A stretch of DNA of 48,448 nucleotides from Bacteroidota bacterium (GTDB taxonomy: Bacteria; Bacteroidota; Bacteroidia; Chitinophagales; Saprospiraceae). A program made the translations under genes and the position numbers. Shown piece after piece: positions 24,098 through 33,542 of this stretch. Under the pieces are notes generated by a model. That model saw only the letters and a program-made list of their open reading frames with translations, made no database searches and was not told where the DNA came from. The first letter of the stretch is position 1; the number at the start of each line of letters is the position of its first letter. The DNA is taken from the NCBI GenBank assembly GCA_024642705.1, contig JAHEAQ010000027.1, positions 1 through 48,448 of the forward strand, in the 5' to 3' direction.

Positions 24098-24110
24098 CTA
24101 TAGAATTGTA

Positions 24111-24131
24111 ATATTGTAAAAGTTACAATAT
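24111..24131. repeat. 9-bp inverted repeat upstream of the UbiA-like gene
   Basis: ATATTGTAA (24111-24119) and TTACAATAT (24123-24131) are separated by 3 nt and lie 13 nt upstream of the minus-strand start codon. The position and symmetry suit a repressor operator. Confidence 0.3.
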
Positions 24132-24204
24132 GGTATTCAAACAATAAGAGTTTATAAATAGTTTAAAAATCAACTCATCTAAAAATAAAATGGATCCTTT
24201 AATT

Positions 24205-25281
24205 TTAAAAATATTTGAAAGATTGCCCATCCTTAATTGTCAATAATGTTTCGTAAATCAAATTTGTTACATTTGAAATGTCATCCCTGTGTGCCATTTC
24301 TACAGTAGTATGCATGTATCTAAGTGGCAGTGAAATCAGCACTGAAGGCACTCCTTTATTAGAATATGCAAAGGCATCCGTATCGGTTCCAGTGCTTCTT
24401 GAAGAAGCTTGACGTTGAAACGGAATTTTCTTTTCTTCAGCAACATCAATTACTTGTTGCAATAATTTATTATGAACTGCGGGTGCATAAGTCAGGGCTG
24501 GACCTTTCCCAGATTTGATATCTCCTTGGACTTTGGTTTTTATTAAAGGGGTATTGGTGTCATGACAAACATCAGTAATGATGGCTACATCAGGTTGAAT
24601 AGTATTAGCAATCATTTCGGCACCACGAAGCCCAATTTCTTCTTGAACGGCGTTAACAACATAAAGGCTAAATGGTAAAGTTATTTTTTTATCCTTTAGT
24701 AATTTAGCGACTTCTGCAATGCAAAATCCCCCCATTTTATTATCTAGAGCTCTACCAACATAATAGTCATTCATTTCGAATATTTCATCAGGATACGTAA
24801 TCACACAGCCTACATGAATTCCCATCTTAATTACTTCTTCTTTTTTAGTTGCCCCAACATCAATAAAAATATTTTCAACAGTTGGGTTGATAACTCCGTC
24901 TTTACCATGACGAGTATGAATAGCTGGCCATCCAAAAACACCATGTAAAACACCATTTTTTGTATGAATATTGACTCTTTTCGAAGGGGCAATGGTATGG
25001 TCTGAACCTCCATTTCTTATTACACTTATGAAGCCATCATCTGAAATATAATTAACAAACCACGAAATTTCATCTGCATGAGCCTCAATAACAACCTTAT
25101 ATTTTTTACCCGGATTTATTACTCCATAGCAAGTACCATAGTTGTCTAAATGTGTTTCATCAACATACGGCTTTATATATTCGAGCCATATTTTCTGACC
25201 AGGAGTTTCGAAACCAGTTGGTGATGCATTATTTAAATATTGATATAAAAATTTTTTAGATTTTGCACTTATTTTGCTCAT
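24205..25281 (-). CDS. M42 family glutamyl/aminopeptidase
   Basis: 358 residues. M42 enzymes are cytoplasmic di-metal aminopeptidases that form tetrahedral dodecamers. Ligands and catalytic residues appear in family order: H68 and D70 (EAHADE), D180 (RALDNKMGG), E214 and E215 (QEEIGLRG), D237 (ITDVCHD) and H324 (YMHTTVE). The start lies 4 nt downstream of the pyrE stop on the same strand, so the two genes form an operon, an unusual but probably incidental pairing. Confidence 0.92.
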   Translation of the reverse strand: MSKISAKSKKFLYQYLNNASPTGFETPGQKIWLEYIKPYVDETHLDNYGTCYGVINPGKKYKVVIEAHADEISWFVNYISDDGFISVIRNGGSDHTIAPSKRVNIHTKNGVLHGVFGWPAIHTRHGKDGVINPTVENIFIDVGATKKEEVIKMGIHVGCVITYPDEIFEMNDYYVGRALDNKMGGFCIAEVAKLLKDKKITLPFSLYVVNAVQEEIGLRGAEMIANTIQPDVAIITDVCHDTNTPLIKTKVQGDIKSGKGPALTYAPAVHNKLLQQVIDVAEEKKIPFQRQASSRSTGTDTDAFAYSNKGVPSVLISLPLRYMHTTVEMAHRDDISNVTNLIYETLLTIKDGQSFKYF

Positions 25282-25285
25282 TGAC

Positions 25286-25930
25286 TTATTTTGTTTTTAC
25301 ATTTCTTTCCGCCCAATCTTTTGGACTCTGATTCCATATTTTTAGTATTTCAGCTTCTTCAGAACTGATATATTTCTGCAATAATGCCTCTTTTAATAAA
25401 GCTGCATAGTTACTCAATGTTTTAAAGGATAAATTTGCTTTTTCAAAAGCTTCAAACGCAGCAGGAAAACCATAATTAAAAATAGCAACCACTCCAACCA
25501 CAGTGCAATTTTCAGCTCTTAAGGCTTCCACTGCCTGCAATGAGCTCATACCTGTAGAAATGAGATCCTCCACAACTAAAACTTTTGAACCTGGATTCAA
25601 TTGGCCTTCAATGAGGTTTTGTTTGCCATGTTCTTTTGCTTTGGACCGCACATAAATGAAGGGTTTTTCTAAATAGTCAGCAATCAAAGCTCCATGCGGG
25701 ATTCCTGCAGTTGCTACACCTGCTATGGTATCAAAATCGCCGAAACTAATACTTAACTCTGCCAATTTTATTTTAATAAAATTTCGAATGACTGGATAAG
25801 ATAATGAAATTCTGTTATCGCAATAAATAGGAGACTTCATTCCCGATGCCCAAGTAAAAGGATCTTTAGGGTTTAACTTAATTGCATTAATTTCTAATAA
25901 TTTTTTTGCTATTTCGGCTTCCAAATCCAT
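25286..25930 (-). CDS. pyrE: Orotate phosphoribosyltransferase
   Basis: 214 residues from the ATG at 25930. A longer reading from a TTG at 25963 would overlap the divergent gene and adds residues unlike the family. PyrE joins orotate to PRPP to make OMP in pyrimidine synthesis. Family features seen: FTWASGMKSPIYCDNR near the N-terminus, the flexible loop (KAKEHGKQNLIEG) and the PRPP-binding motif VLVVEDLISTG. It is followed after 4 nt by the M42 peptidase gene. Confidence 0.96.
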   Translation of the reverse strand: MDLEAEIAKKLLEINAIKLNPKDPFTWASGMKSPIYCDNRISLSYPVIRNFIKIKLAELSISFGDFDTIAGVATAGIPHGALIADYLEKPFIYVRSKAKEHGKQNLIEGQLNPGSKVLVVEDLISTGMSSLQAVEALRAENCTVVGVVAIFNYGFPAAFEAFEKANLSFKTLSNYAALLKEALLQKYISSEEAEILKIWNQSPKDWAERNVKTK

Positions 25931-25939
25931 TTCTAAACT

Positions 25940-25960
25940 TATATTTGGTGCGCAAATGTA
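25940..25960. promoter_or_regulatory. Overlapping face-to-face promoter boxes between pyrE and the NUDIX gene
   Basis: On the plus strand TATATTTG (25940-25947) precedes the NUDIX ATG (25956) by 8 nt. On the minus strand TACATTTG (25960-25953) precedes the pyrE ATG (25930). Both fit TAnnTTTG, 5 bp apart, and the pyrE box overlaps the NUDIX start codon. The -33 elements are not clear, so both are predictions. Confidence 0.4.
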
Positions 25961-26585
25961 CAAAATCTATATAAACGAAACACCATTAATTCTTATTTCT
26001 AAGGAAGATTTGGAAAAAGGCATTTATCCAAGGGAGAATGTTCTTATAACACCTTATTCTGGAAAGAAAAAATTTCTACTACATTATATTGACAGTTTAG
26101 AAAAAGCCAAAAGGTTTGAAGCTGTAGTTTTGCATCATGAAGATGTGGATTTCCTTTTTATTGAATTCCAATCTTTGTTCAAAATAATGAAAGCTGCTGG
26201 AGGATTGGTTACAAATCCACAGAACGAAGTTTTGATGATTTTTAGGAGAGGTTATTGGGATTTACCTAAAGGAAAATTGGATAATGGGGAGAATTATAAA
26301 ACTGCTTCGGTTAGAGAAGTTAAGGAAGAATGTGGATTAAAAAGTGTGGAAAGAGGTAAAAAACTGGTGTCAACTTACCATGTTTTTAAAAATAAGGATG
26401 GCCAAAGAATTTTGAAAAAGTCAAAATGGTACCATATGACAAGCACTGATGTTGAATTAATTCCACAAGAAGAAGAGGATATTATTGAAGCAAGATGGCG
26501 ATCGCTAAAGGAGTTTTTGACTTCTGGAGATAAATGCTACAAAAATATTTATGACGTTTTGTATACATTTTACAAAAAAACATAA
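25956..26585 (+). CDS. NUDIX hydrolase
   Basis: 209 residues. A complete NUDIX box is present with its standard spacing: G106, E112, R120, E121, E124, E125 and G127 (GKLDNGENY...REVKEECGL). Such enzymes cleave nucleoside diphosphates linked to another group; the substrate is not predictable here. An extra N-terminal domain of about 75 residues precedes the fold. It is divergent from pyrE with only 25 bp between start codons. The following small exported-protein gene may be cotranscribed. Confidence 0.9.
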   Translation: MYKIYINETPLILISKEDLEKGIYPRENVLITPYSGKKKFLLHYIDSLEKAKRFEAVVLHHEDVDFLFIEFQSLFKIMKAAGGLVTNPQNEVLMIFRRGYWDLPKGKLDNGENYKTASVREVKEECGLKSVERGKKLVSTYHVFKNKDGQRILKKSKWYHMTSTDVELIPQEEEDIIEARWRSLKEFLTSGDKCYKNIYDVLYTFYKKT

Positions 26586-26657
26586 TAAATGCGATCGGGT
26601 TACGTTTATAAAAAGTGTCTATTAAAAAAGTCTTTTTTATTTATATCAAATTTTGAA

Positions 26658-27026
26658 ATGAAACACTATTTTAAATTTATTGCAGTTCTTTTATTGTTTT
26701 CTTTATTTAATAGCAATTTGAGCGCGGCTATGTTTCCGTCCGCTGATCCTCCAGTTTATCTTAATATTTTGGATAAGGATTTTCCTCTATTTAAAGATTC
26801 TGATGAAAAAGTATTATATATTGATTTTGAATTATTAACTACTAATGTTTCAAAATTGCGTATAATTGACCAAAATGGTGTTTTGAAATTTCAGGACGAT
26901 GTAAGTAAAAACAAAGTTGATTCGATTTACGAAATCGATTATTCAACATTTGACGCAGGAATTTATAGATTAGAATTACACACCTATACTGGTAAAATAT
27001 TGAATGCTCAAATAGACATTCATTAA
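26658..27026 (+). CDS. Small exported beta-rich protein, T9SS-CTD- or DUF3244-like
   Basis: 122 residues from the ATG at 26658, chosen because it opens a classic signal peptide (MKHYFKFIAVLLLFSLF, cleavage near LSA). Reading from an upstream ATG at 26589 would put 23 extra residues before the signal. The mature part looks like a single beta-sandwich: LRIIDQNGVLKF and FDAGIYRLELHTYTGK recall the strands of T9SS C-terminal domains or of DUF3244 proteins. It has no attached passenger, so it is not a cargo in the usual sense. Function is unknown. Confidence 0.6.
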   Translation: MKHYFKFIAVLLLFSLFNSNLSAAMFPSADPPVYLNILDKDFPLFKDSDEKVLYIDFELLTTNVSKLRIIDQNGVLKFQDDVSKNKVDSIYEIDYSTFDAGIYRLELHTYTGKILNAQIDIH

Positions 27027-27054
27027 AAGATTTTCAAAAAATAAATAATTAACT

Positions 27055-28206
27055 TTAATTATTACCTCTCAGAATCTCTCTAGAGATAACTAATTTTTGA
27101 ATTTCGCTAGTTCCTTCACCAATGGTGCATAACTTGGAATCCCTATAAAATTTCTCCACAGGAAAATCTTTTGTATAACCATATCCACCAAAAATTTGGA
27201 CTGCATCTGTCGCAATTTCGACACAAATTTCTGAAGCATAATATTTTGCCATTGCTGATATTTTCGTTACAGGTAAACGGTTATTTTTGAGTTCAGAAGC
27301 TTCTCTAATCATCAATTCAGCAGCTTGAATTTTTACTGCCATATCTGCTAATTTAAATGCAATAGCCTGAAAACTTGAAATTGGATTTCCAAATTGGTGT
27401 CTTTCCTGACTGTATTTAACAGCTGCTTCATAAGCTCCTTTTGCAATTCCTAGGGACAATGCAGCTATACTAATCCTCCCGCCATCTAATACACCCATCG
27501 CTTGTTTAAACCCTTGCCCAATTTCTCCAATAATCTGAGATTTATGAACTCGACAATCTTCAAATATCATTTCTGCAGTTTCAGATGCGCGCATTCCCAG
27601 TTTGTTCTCTTTTTTACCCGCTTTGAATCCTTTGGTACCTTTTTCTACGATGAAAGCAGTTATTCCATTAGAATCCAAAAGTTCACCTGTTCTGGCTAAT
27701 ACGACAGCTACATCACCAGATATACCATGCGTTATCCAATTTTTCGCTCCATTTATTATGTAGTAATCACCATCCTTTTTTGCGACACATGCCATCCTCA
27801 TTGCATCTGAGCCAGTATTTGCTTCTGTTAAACCCCAAGCTCCAATCCATTCACCAGTAGCTAATTTTGACAAATATTTTAATTTTTGTGCATGATTCGC
27901 ATAACTTAATATGTGTCCCGTACACAAAGAATTATGTGCCGCGACAGATAAACCAATCGAACCACATACTTTTGCAATTTCAACAATTGTATTGACATAT
28001 TCATGATAACCCAAACCTGCGCCTCCATATTCATGCGGAACTAAAACTCCAAGCATGCCATATTTCCCAGCTTCATGCATAACTTTTTTTGGGAAAAACT
28101 GAATTTCATCCCATTCCATCACATGCGGACGAATTTTGGCTTCTGCAAATTCTTTTACACTTTCCGTAATCATTAATAATTCTTCTTGGGCTACATATTC
28201 TGCCAT
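27055..28206 (-). CDS. Acyl-CoA dehydrogenase
   Basis: 383 residues, the standard length. This FAD enzyme introduces the alpha-beta double bond into acyl-CoA in beta-oxidation or branched-chain amino-acid breakdown. Signatures seen: WGLTEANTGSDA (FAD/substrate binding), RHQFGNPISSFQA, and the catalytic base E364 in TIGEGTSEIQ, the position of Glu376 in medium-chain enzymes. Chain-length specificity cannot be told from sequence. It is monocistronic and convergent with the small exported-protein gene across 28 bp. Confidence 0.95.
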   Translation of the reverse strand: MAEYVAQEELLMITESVKEFAEAKIRPHVMEWDEIQFFPKKVMHEAGKYGMLGVLVPHEYGGAGLGYHEYVNTIVEIAKVCGSIGLSVAAHNSLCTGHILSYANHAQKLKYLSKLATGEWIGAWGLTEANTGSDAMRMACVAKKDGDYYIINGAKNWITHGISGDVAVVLARTGELLDSNGITAFIVEKGTKGFKAGKKENKLGMRASETAEMIFEDCRVHKSQIIGEIGQGFKQAMGVLDGGRISIAALSLGIAKGAYEAAVKYSQERHQFGNPISSFQAIAFKLADMAVKIQAAELMIREASELKNNRLPVTKISAMAKYYASEICVEIATDAVQIFGGYGYTKDFPVEKFYRDSKLCTIGEGTSEIQKLVISREILRGNN

Positions 28207-28278
28207 ATATTTATATTGAAAATTTTAAATTATAGGTAAATTTATAAAGATTAACACCAATTCCTAATTTGTGTTTAA

Positions 28279-29559
28279 TTAGAAGTTGTATTTATCAGAC
28301 CATAATTGTTTAAGTTGCAAAGCTATTTTGTTTTCATAGTTATTATCGCCTGGTTTATAGTAGTTTATGTTTGTTAAGCCGTCAGGGAGATAATTCAAAC
28401 TCACAAAATTATTTTCATAATCATGTGCATATTTATATCCTTCTCCGTAACCCAATGATTTCATTAATTTAGTGGGAGCGTTTCTTAATTCCAATGGTAT
28501 TGGAAGATCTCCTGTATTTCGAACTTCGGATTGAGCTTCTTTTATGGCAGCATATGCTGAATTGCTTTTAGGTGAAATGGCTAAATATATTGCAGCTTGA
28601 CTAAGTATAATTCGTGCTTCTGGTAACCCTACAGCTCTTATTGCTTGAAAACAAGATGCAGCAATTAACATTGCATTTGGGTTAGCTAAACCAATATCTT
28701 CACTTGCAGAAATCATCATTCTCCTACAAATAAATTCAATGTCTTCGCCTCCTTCGATCATTCTTGCCAGATAGTACACAGTGGCATTTGGATCACTACC
28801 TCTAATAGATTTTATGAATGCTGAAATAATGTCATAATGTTGCTCTCCTGATTTATCATATCTGGCCAGATTATTTTGAATTGCTTTTTGAACTATTTCG
28901 TCATTGATTTTAATTTCTTCATTTTCCTGAAATTGATCTATACATATTTCTAAAGCATTCAATAGTTTTCGGGCATCTCCTCCTGAAATTCTAATTAACG
29001 AATCATAGGATTCAATTTTTATTGTTTTTGTCTTAAGATATTCATCGTTTGCAATAGACTGCGTTATTATTTTAATCAGATCTTCTTTGTCTAAGCTTTC
29101 TAAAACATAAACTTGACATCTGCTCAATAAAGCTGGAATTACCTCAAAAGAAGGATTTTCTGTAGTTGCCCCAATTAATGTTACAATTCCTTTTTCTACA
29201 GCATTTAACAATGAATCTTGTTGAGATTTTGAGAAACGATGTATTTCATCTATAAATAATATAGGGTTGGGGTTGTTGAAAAAATTTTGCTTCCGTGCAA
29301 TGTCGATCGCATCTCTAATATCCTTAACGCCTGAGTTTATTGCACTCAATGAATGAAAAGGTCTTTTCAAGGTATTTGCAATAATTTGAGCTAATGTCGT
29401 CTTTCCTGTTCCAGGAGGTCCCCATAAAATTAAAGAAGGTACTTTTCCAGAGTCAATTGATCTTTTTATTATTCCGTTTTCTCCAGCAAGGTGTTCTTGA
29501 CCAATATAATCATTCAAACTAATGGGTCTCATCCTCTCCGCTAATGGAGTATTGATCAT
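28279..29559 (-). CDS. rarA: Replication-associated recombination AAA ATPase RarA (MgsA)
   Basis: 426 residues. A clamp-loader-like AAA+ ATPase that acts at stalled replication forks. Walker A GPPGTGKT (47-54), Walker B LFIDEIHRFS (D104, E105), sensor ATTENPSF and the C-terminal MgsA tetramerisation region (SDPNATVYYLARM, YKYAHDY) are all present. It is probably cotranscribed with the DUF2214 gene, which ends 12 nt upstream. Confidence 0.95.
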   Translation of the reverse strand: MINTPLAERMRPISLNDYIGQEHLAGENGIIKRSIDSGKVPSLILWGPPGTGKTTLAQIIANTLKRPFHSLSAINSGVKDIRDAIDIARKQNFFNNPNPILFIDEIHRFSKSQQDSLLNAVEKGIVTLIGATTENPSFEVIPALLSRCQVYVLESLDKEDLIKIITQSIANDEYLKTKTIKIESYDSLIRISGGDARKLLNALEICIDQFQENEEIKINDEIVQKAIQNNLARYDKSGEQHYDIISAFIKSIRGSDPNATVYYLARMIEGGEDIEFICRRMMISASEDIGLANPNAMLIAASCFQAIRAVGLPEARIILSQAAIYLAISPKSNSAYAAIKEAQSEVRNTGDLPIPLELRNAPTKLMKSLGYGEGYKYAHDYENNFVSLNYLPDGLTNINYYKPGDNNYENKIALQLKQLWSDKYNF

Positions 29560-29571
29560 AATATTAGTTTT

Positions 29572-30009
29572 TTAAATTGCAATTCCTTTTGCAATTAAAA
29601 CAGATAAAATCGGAATTAAAAATAAAATTAATATCTCAATCCTGATAAACATGAAAATGTTTTTTGGAATGCTAACTATCTCATCTTGTTCGCCTTTTCG
29701 ATTTTTCAAGAAAAACATGGTAGGTTTTATGGATAATAATCCAATAATTACAAATAAAGTAACTTTAATGTGCAACAATGGATTTTTAGAATAAAAATCG
29801 GCGCCTTTTCCAATCCATAGCCACATTGATAAACCAGTAATTAAAATGGCTATTGAAGCAATACCATATATAGCATCTAGAGTGGCTATTTTTTTAATTG
29901 CTTTTCTTGAAAGTTCTTTGGAAAGAAGCATATGTTCTGAAACCAAAGAACCTGCAACAGTGAGAATAGAAACAAAATGTAAATAACGGATAAAAAGTTC
30001 GATTGTCAT
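29572..30009 (-). CDS. DUF2214 family integral membrane protein
   Basis: 145 residues from the ATG at 30009. A longer reading from 30159 adds 50 residues that do not fit the family. Four membrane segments are predicted and the family signature is clear: MTIELFIRYLHFVSIL at the start, LDAIYGIASIAILITGL in the middle and NPLLHIKVTLFVIIGLLSIKPT after it. The function is unknown; DUF2214 proteins are inner-membrane proteins. It lies upstream of rarA in the same orientation. Confidence 0.85.
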   Translation of the reverse strand: MTIELFIRYLHFVSILTVAGSLVSEHMLLSKELSRKAIKKIATLDAIYGIASIAILITGLSMWLWIGKGADFYSKNPLLHIKVTLFVIIGLLSIKPTMFFLKNRKGEQDEIVSIPKNIFMFIRIEILILFLIPILSVLIAKGIAI

Positions 30010-30330
30010 TTTTTGAGATTTTAATAATCTTTTGGCTTTAAATATTGAATTTGGCTGATAAATATAATGTATTTTGGTAAATAAGAAAACCTGTTTGTAA
30101 TTTGTTAAATTAAATCCTTTAATAAAGTAGTGGTACACATATTTTTGATGGCCATACATATTGTTATTAGTTAATTCTTTTACCTTTTCGAAATCAAAAG
30201 TCCGAGTAAAAAGAATTTAAATTTTGCATCATTTATATTCAGATTATTTTCATTTGTAAATTTTAATCTCAATATTTTTTAATATAATTCTATATTTTTA
30301 TTTTTTTGTTATCTTACTTTATTACAGTAT

Positions 30331-30999
30331 ATGAAAAAAGTTGACTTTGAATCCATTGAGCAATTGTTTGTTGAAAATTCTAATCCTTTGAAGATTGATC
30401 AAATGGAAGCATATATGAAGCATAGGTTTAAGTATTTAGGAATCACTTCTCCAGAAAGAAAATCCTTGCTAAAATCTATATTCAAAAATATGAAATGGAC
30501 GCGAGAAATGGTTTTAGATTTTGTGAATTATTGTTGGGAATCTAAATATAGGGAGTTACACTATGCAGGTTTAGATATACTGATGAAACAAATATCTCAT
30601 TTAAAACTAGAAGATCTTCCTTTTTTAGAAAAATTAGTTTTAAAAAATTCATGGTGGGATACAGTGGATGGATTAGCTGTTAATTGCATTGGTAAAATTT
30701 TGATCAAAGACGAAAAGACAAAAAATCAAATGGTTCATAATTGGGCTGATTCAGAAAATATTTGGCTAAGGAGAACAGCTATTTTGCATCAATTGAAGTA
30801 TAAGAAATTAGTTGACGTTAAGTTGATGGAATTAACACTTTCAAAGGCAAAAGGTACAAAAGAGTTTTTTTTGAACAAAGCTATTGGCTGGATGCTTCGG
30901 GAATATGCAAAGTCAGAACCAGAATATGTGAGAAACTACTGTAACACTCATGATATTAGCAATTTAAGCCGAAGAGAAGCCTTAAAGCACCTATTATAG
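30331..30999 (+). CDS. alkD: DNA alkylation repair glycosylase AlkD
   Basis: 222 residues of HEAT-like helical repeats. AlkD removes bulky or cationic alkylated purines without base flipping. The catalytic residues of the Bacillus cereus enzyme fall at the same numbers here: W109 and D113 (SWWDTVD), R148 (WLRR) and W187 (AIGWMLRE). It is monocistronic and divergent from the DUF2214-rarA operon across about 320 bp, a gap in which I see no gene. Confidence 0.93.
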   Translation: MKKVDFESIEQLFVENSNPLKIDQMEAYMKHRFKYLGITSPERKSLLKSIFKNMKWTREMVLDFVNYCWESKYRELHYAGLDILMKQISHLKLEDLPFLEKLVLKNSWWDTVDGLAVNCIGKILIKDEKTKNQMVHNWADSENIWLRRTAILHQLKYKKLVDVKLMELTLSKAKGTKEFFLNKAIGWMLREYAKSEPEYVRNYCNTHDISNLSRREALKHLL

Positions 31000-31039
31000 T
31001 TTATTTTTTTACTTATAAAATACAAATTAAATATAATTT

Positions 31040-32395
31040 ATGAAGCCTTTTATTTTAGTCATTACATTCTTATTAACATTCATTTCATTGAAGTTGGTAG
31101 GGCAATCAAACATGCCAACTATCCTTATTGAAAAAAACAGAGCAGAAGTAGTTGATCAAATTCTAGAAGAAAGATTAGAAGTTTTGCTGCCAGAATTGAT
31201 GAAAAGGAACAATATTAAAATGTGGGTTATCATTTCTAGGGAATATAATGAAGACCCATTGCTTAAAACAATGTTACCCAGCACTTGGTTGTCAGCAAGG
31301 CGCAGAACAATCCTTTTATTCTTTGATAAAGGTGAAGGTGCAGAAATTGAAAAAATTGCAATAGCGCGTTATGATGTAGGCAAATTGTTAAAAGGAAGCT
31401 GGGATGTAGATGTCTACCCTGACCAATGGGATGCACTTGTAGAAATTATTAAAGAAAGAAATCCTGAAAATATAGGAATAAATATTTCAGGCCATTTTGG
31501 ATTGTCTGATGGACTGGTCTATACAGAATATGCTCAATTTATGGATGCTCTGCCTAAGGAATTTCATGACAGAGTCATTTCAGCAGAACCATTAGCAATT
31601 AATTGGCTAGAAACAAGAAGCCAAAAGGAGCTGGAAATTTATCCAGCAATATGTCGGATTGGACATGAAATTATAAATGAAGGTTTATCAGAAAAGGTGA
31701 TTCATCCAGGAATAACCTCAACAGAAGATGTAGTTTGGTGGTTAAGAGATAAAGTTAGGGAACTTGGACTAGATACTTGGTTTCATCCAACAGTTTCTGT
31801 TCAAAGAGAGGATGCTGAAAATTTTGATCATTTAAGGACTTTTTCAAAAAAGCCAGACAAACAAATTATTCAACAAGGCGATTTACTGCATGTGGATTTT
31901 GGTATCACCTATCTAAGACTGAGCACAGATCAACAGCAACATTTCTATGTGTTAAAAGAAGGAGAAACAAAGGTTCCAGAATTTTTGAATAAAGCTTTTG
32001 CAAATAGTAATAGGCTTCAAGATATCCTTACTAGTAATTTTAAAGAGGGTAGGACAGGCAATGAAATTTTAAAGTTAAGTCTTGAGCAAGCAAAAGGTGA
32101 AGGAATTCAAGCCAGCATATATACTCACCCAATTGGACTACACGGTCATGCTGCGGGACCAACTATTGGCATGTGGGATCAACAACAAGGAGTTCCTGGA
32201 AATGGCGATTATCCTATGTTTTATAATACAGCTTACAGTATAGAATTGAATACTTCAAATGAAATTCCGGAATGGAATAAAATTATCAGGATTATGCTAG
32301 AGGAAGATGGATATTTTAATGAGAATGGATTCCATTATATAGATGGGCGTCAAAAACAAATTCTAACTATCCCTCGGAACGCTGCCAGTTATTGA
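31040..32395 (+). CDS. Exported M24 family (Xaa-Pro aminopeptidase-like) metallopeptidase
   Basis: 451 residues. A signal peptide (about 1-22, ending LVGQ) suggests export. A creatinase-like N-domain (about 30-190) is followed by the pita-bread M24 domain. Metal-ligand pattern: D286 and D297 (HVDFG...STD, spaced 11), the His cluster THPIGLHGHAAG (H363, H368, H370), a Glu in YSIELN and a C-terminal Glu near MLEEDGYF. It probably trims proline-containing peptides in the periplasm. It follows alkD by 40 bp and may be cotranscribed; the stop nearly meets that of the convergent hydrolase gene. Confidence 0.85.
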   Translation: MKPFILVITFLLTFISLKLVGQSNMPTILIEKNRAEVVDQILEERLEVLLPELMKRNNIKMWVIISREYNEDPLLKTMLPSTWLSARRRTILLFFDKGEGAEIEKIAIARYDVGKLLKGSWDVDVYPDQWDALVEIIKERNPENIGINISGHFGLSDGLVYTEYAQFMDALPKEFHDRVISAEPLAINWLETRSQKELEIYPAICRIGHEIINEGLSEKVIHPGITSTEDVVWWLRDKVRELGLDTWFHPTVSVQREDAENFDHLRTFSKKPDKQIIQQGDLLHVDFGITYLRLSTDQQQHFYVLKEGETKVPEFLNKAFANSNRLQDILTSNFKEGRTGNEILKLSLEQAKGEGIQASIYTHPIGLHGHAAGPTIGMWDQQQGVPGNGDYPMFYNTAYSIELNTSNEIPEWNKIIRIMLEEDGYFNENGFHYIDGRQKQILTIPRNAASY

Positions 32396-32409
32396 AATGC
32401 AACATAGGG

Positions 32410-33468
32410 TTAATTTCGCTTCAAAGGGTCATGACCATTTGAATTCATTATTCTAGCTATTCCGGAGGTTTTTTCAAAATGGAAATTTTCAATTTTGTTT
32501 TCTTTGCAGGCTTCTTCTAATTCTTCAATTGGATCGAACATTGCCTCATGGGTCAATTGAAAAGTACCCCAATGAATAGCAAAACTTTCTGTTGCATCTA
32601 TATCAATATGTGCTTGCAAAGCTTGCTGCGGATCCATATGAACATGAAGCATAAAAGATCTTGGAATATATGCTCCAATTGGTATTAATGCTAGATCGAT
32701 AGAACCAAAAGTTTCTTTTATTGAAGTAAAATGATCGCCATAAGCTGTATCTCCAGCAAAAAAGACATTTGAACTTCCATTTATTAGATAACCTCCCCAA
32801 AGCGTTTTCCTTGGACTAAAGGCCCTATTAGACCAATGAACTGCTGGGGTGAAAATAATATCAATTCCTTTATAAGAATCTTGTTTATTCCAGTCCATTT
32901 CTGTTACGTTTGTGATTTTGAACTTGTTCAAAAAAGATTTCAGTCCAAGACCAGTATATATCATAGGGTTGTCTCTTTCTTTTAATTTCTTTAAAGTATT
33001 AACATCTAAGTGATCATAATGATCATGACTAATTACTACAATATCTATCCTTGGTAAAAATTCAAAAGGAATTCCTGGATCGCGGTATCTTTTGGGACCT
33101 ATAAATGAAAAGGGGCTTGCTCTTTTAAAATATACAGGATCAGTCAAAATATTAATTCCATCCATTTGAACCAATACACTTGCATGATTAATGTGGAAGT
33201 AACGAACTTGTTTATGAATGTTGAAATCTTCGATTTTTGAAGAGTGAGAAAATTTATCATCTTGAAAATACCATTTTGCCCTTTTATTTTTACGGTTGAA
33301 TGTCATTAATTCTTTAAAATCTCCCATTCCCGGCACATCAGGGTTGAAAAATTTCTTACCATCGAAATGATCTGATTTTTCTCCTTTGTAAGTGGGAACA
33401 TTTAATGTGGCACATGAAATTGCAATTAATGCAAAAACAATTATCAAAATTATTAACGTTTGTGACAT
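32410..33468 (-). CDS. Lipoprotein metallo-beta-lactamase-fold hydrolase, NAPE-PLD-like
   Basis: 352 residues. The N-terminal hydrophobic stretch ends at C19 (LIAISC), a lipobox-like site, so the protein is likely anchored at a membrane. The MBL zinc motif is intact: H148, H150, D152 and H153 (SHDHYDH), H211, D240 and H299. The GPKRYRDPGIPFE segment is typical of the NAPE-PLD/UlaG-like branch, which acts on phosphodiester or related bonds in lipids or small molecules. The substrate here is unknown. Confidence 0.85.
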   Translation of the reverse strand: MSQTLIILIIVFALIAISCATLNVPTYKGEKSDHFDGKKFFNPDVPGMGDFKELMTFNRKNKRAKWYFQDDKFSHSSKIEDFNIHKQVRYFHINHASVLVQMDGINILTDPVYFKRASPFSFIGPKRYRDPGIPFEFLPRIDIVVISHDHYDHLDVNTLKKLKERDNPMIYTGLGLKSFLNKFKITNVTEMDWNKQDSYKGIDIIFTPAVHWSNRAFSPRKTLWGGYLINGSSNVFFAGDTAYGDHFTSIKETFGSIDLALIPIGAYIPRSFMLHVHMDPQQALQAHIDIDATESFAIHWGTFQLTHEAMFDPIEELEEACKENKIENFHFEKTSGIARIMNSNGHDPLKRN

Positions 33469-33542
33469 AAGACTAATAGTAACTTTTGCTATTCAAAGCA
33501 ACATAAATAGGAATAATTTATTAAGGGAAAATGAAATTTAAA

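Noticed and set aside
25931-25963. N-terminal extension of PyrE from a TTG codon
   Set aside because: The extra 11 residues do not resemble PyrE, and the ATG at 25930 gives the normal family length.
26589-26657. N-terminal extension of the small exported protein
   Set aside because: It would place 23 residues before a complete signal peptide; the ATG at 26658 is the better start.
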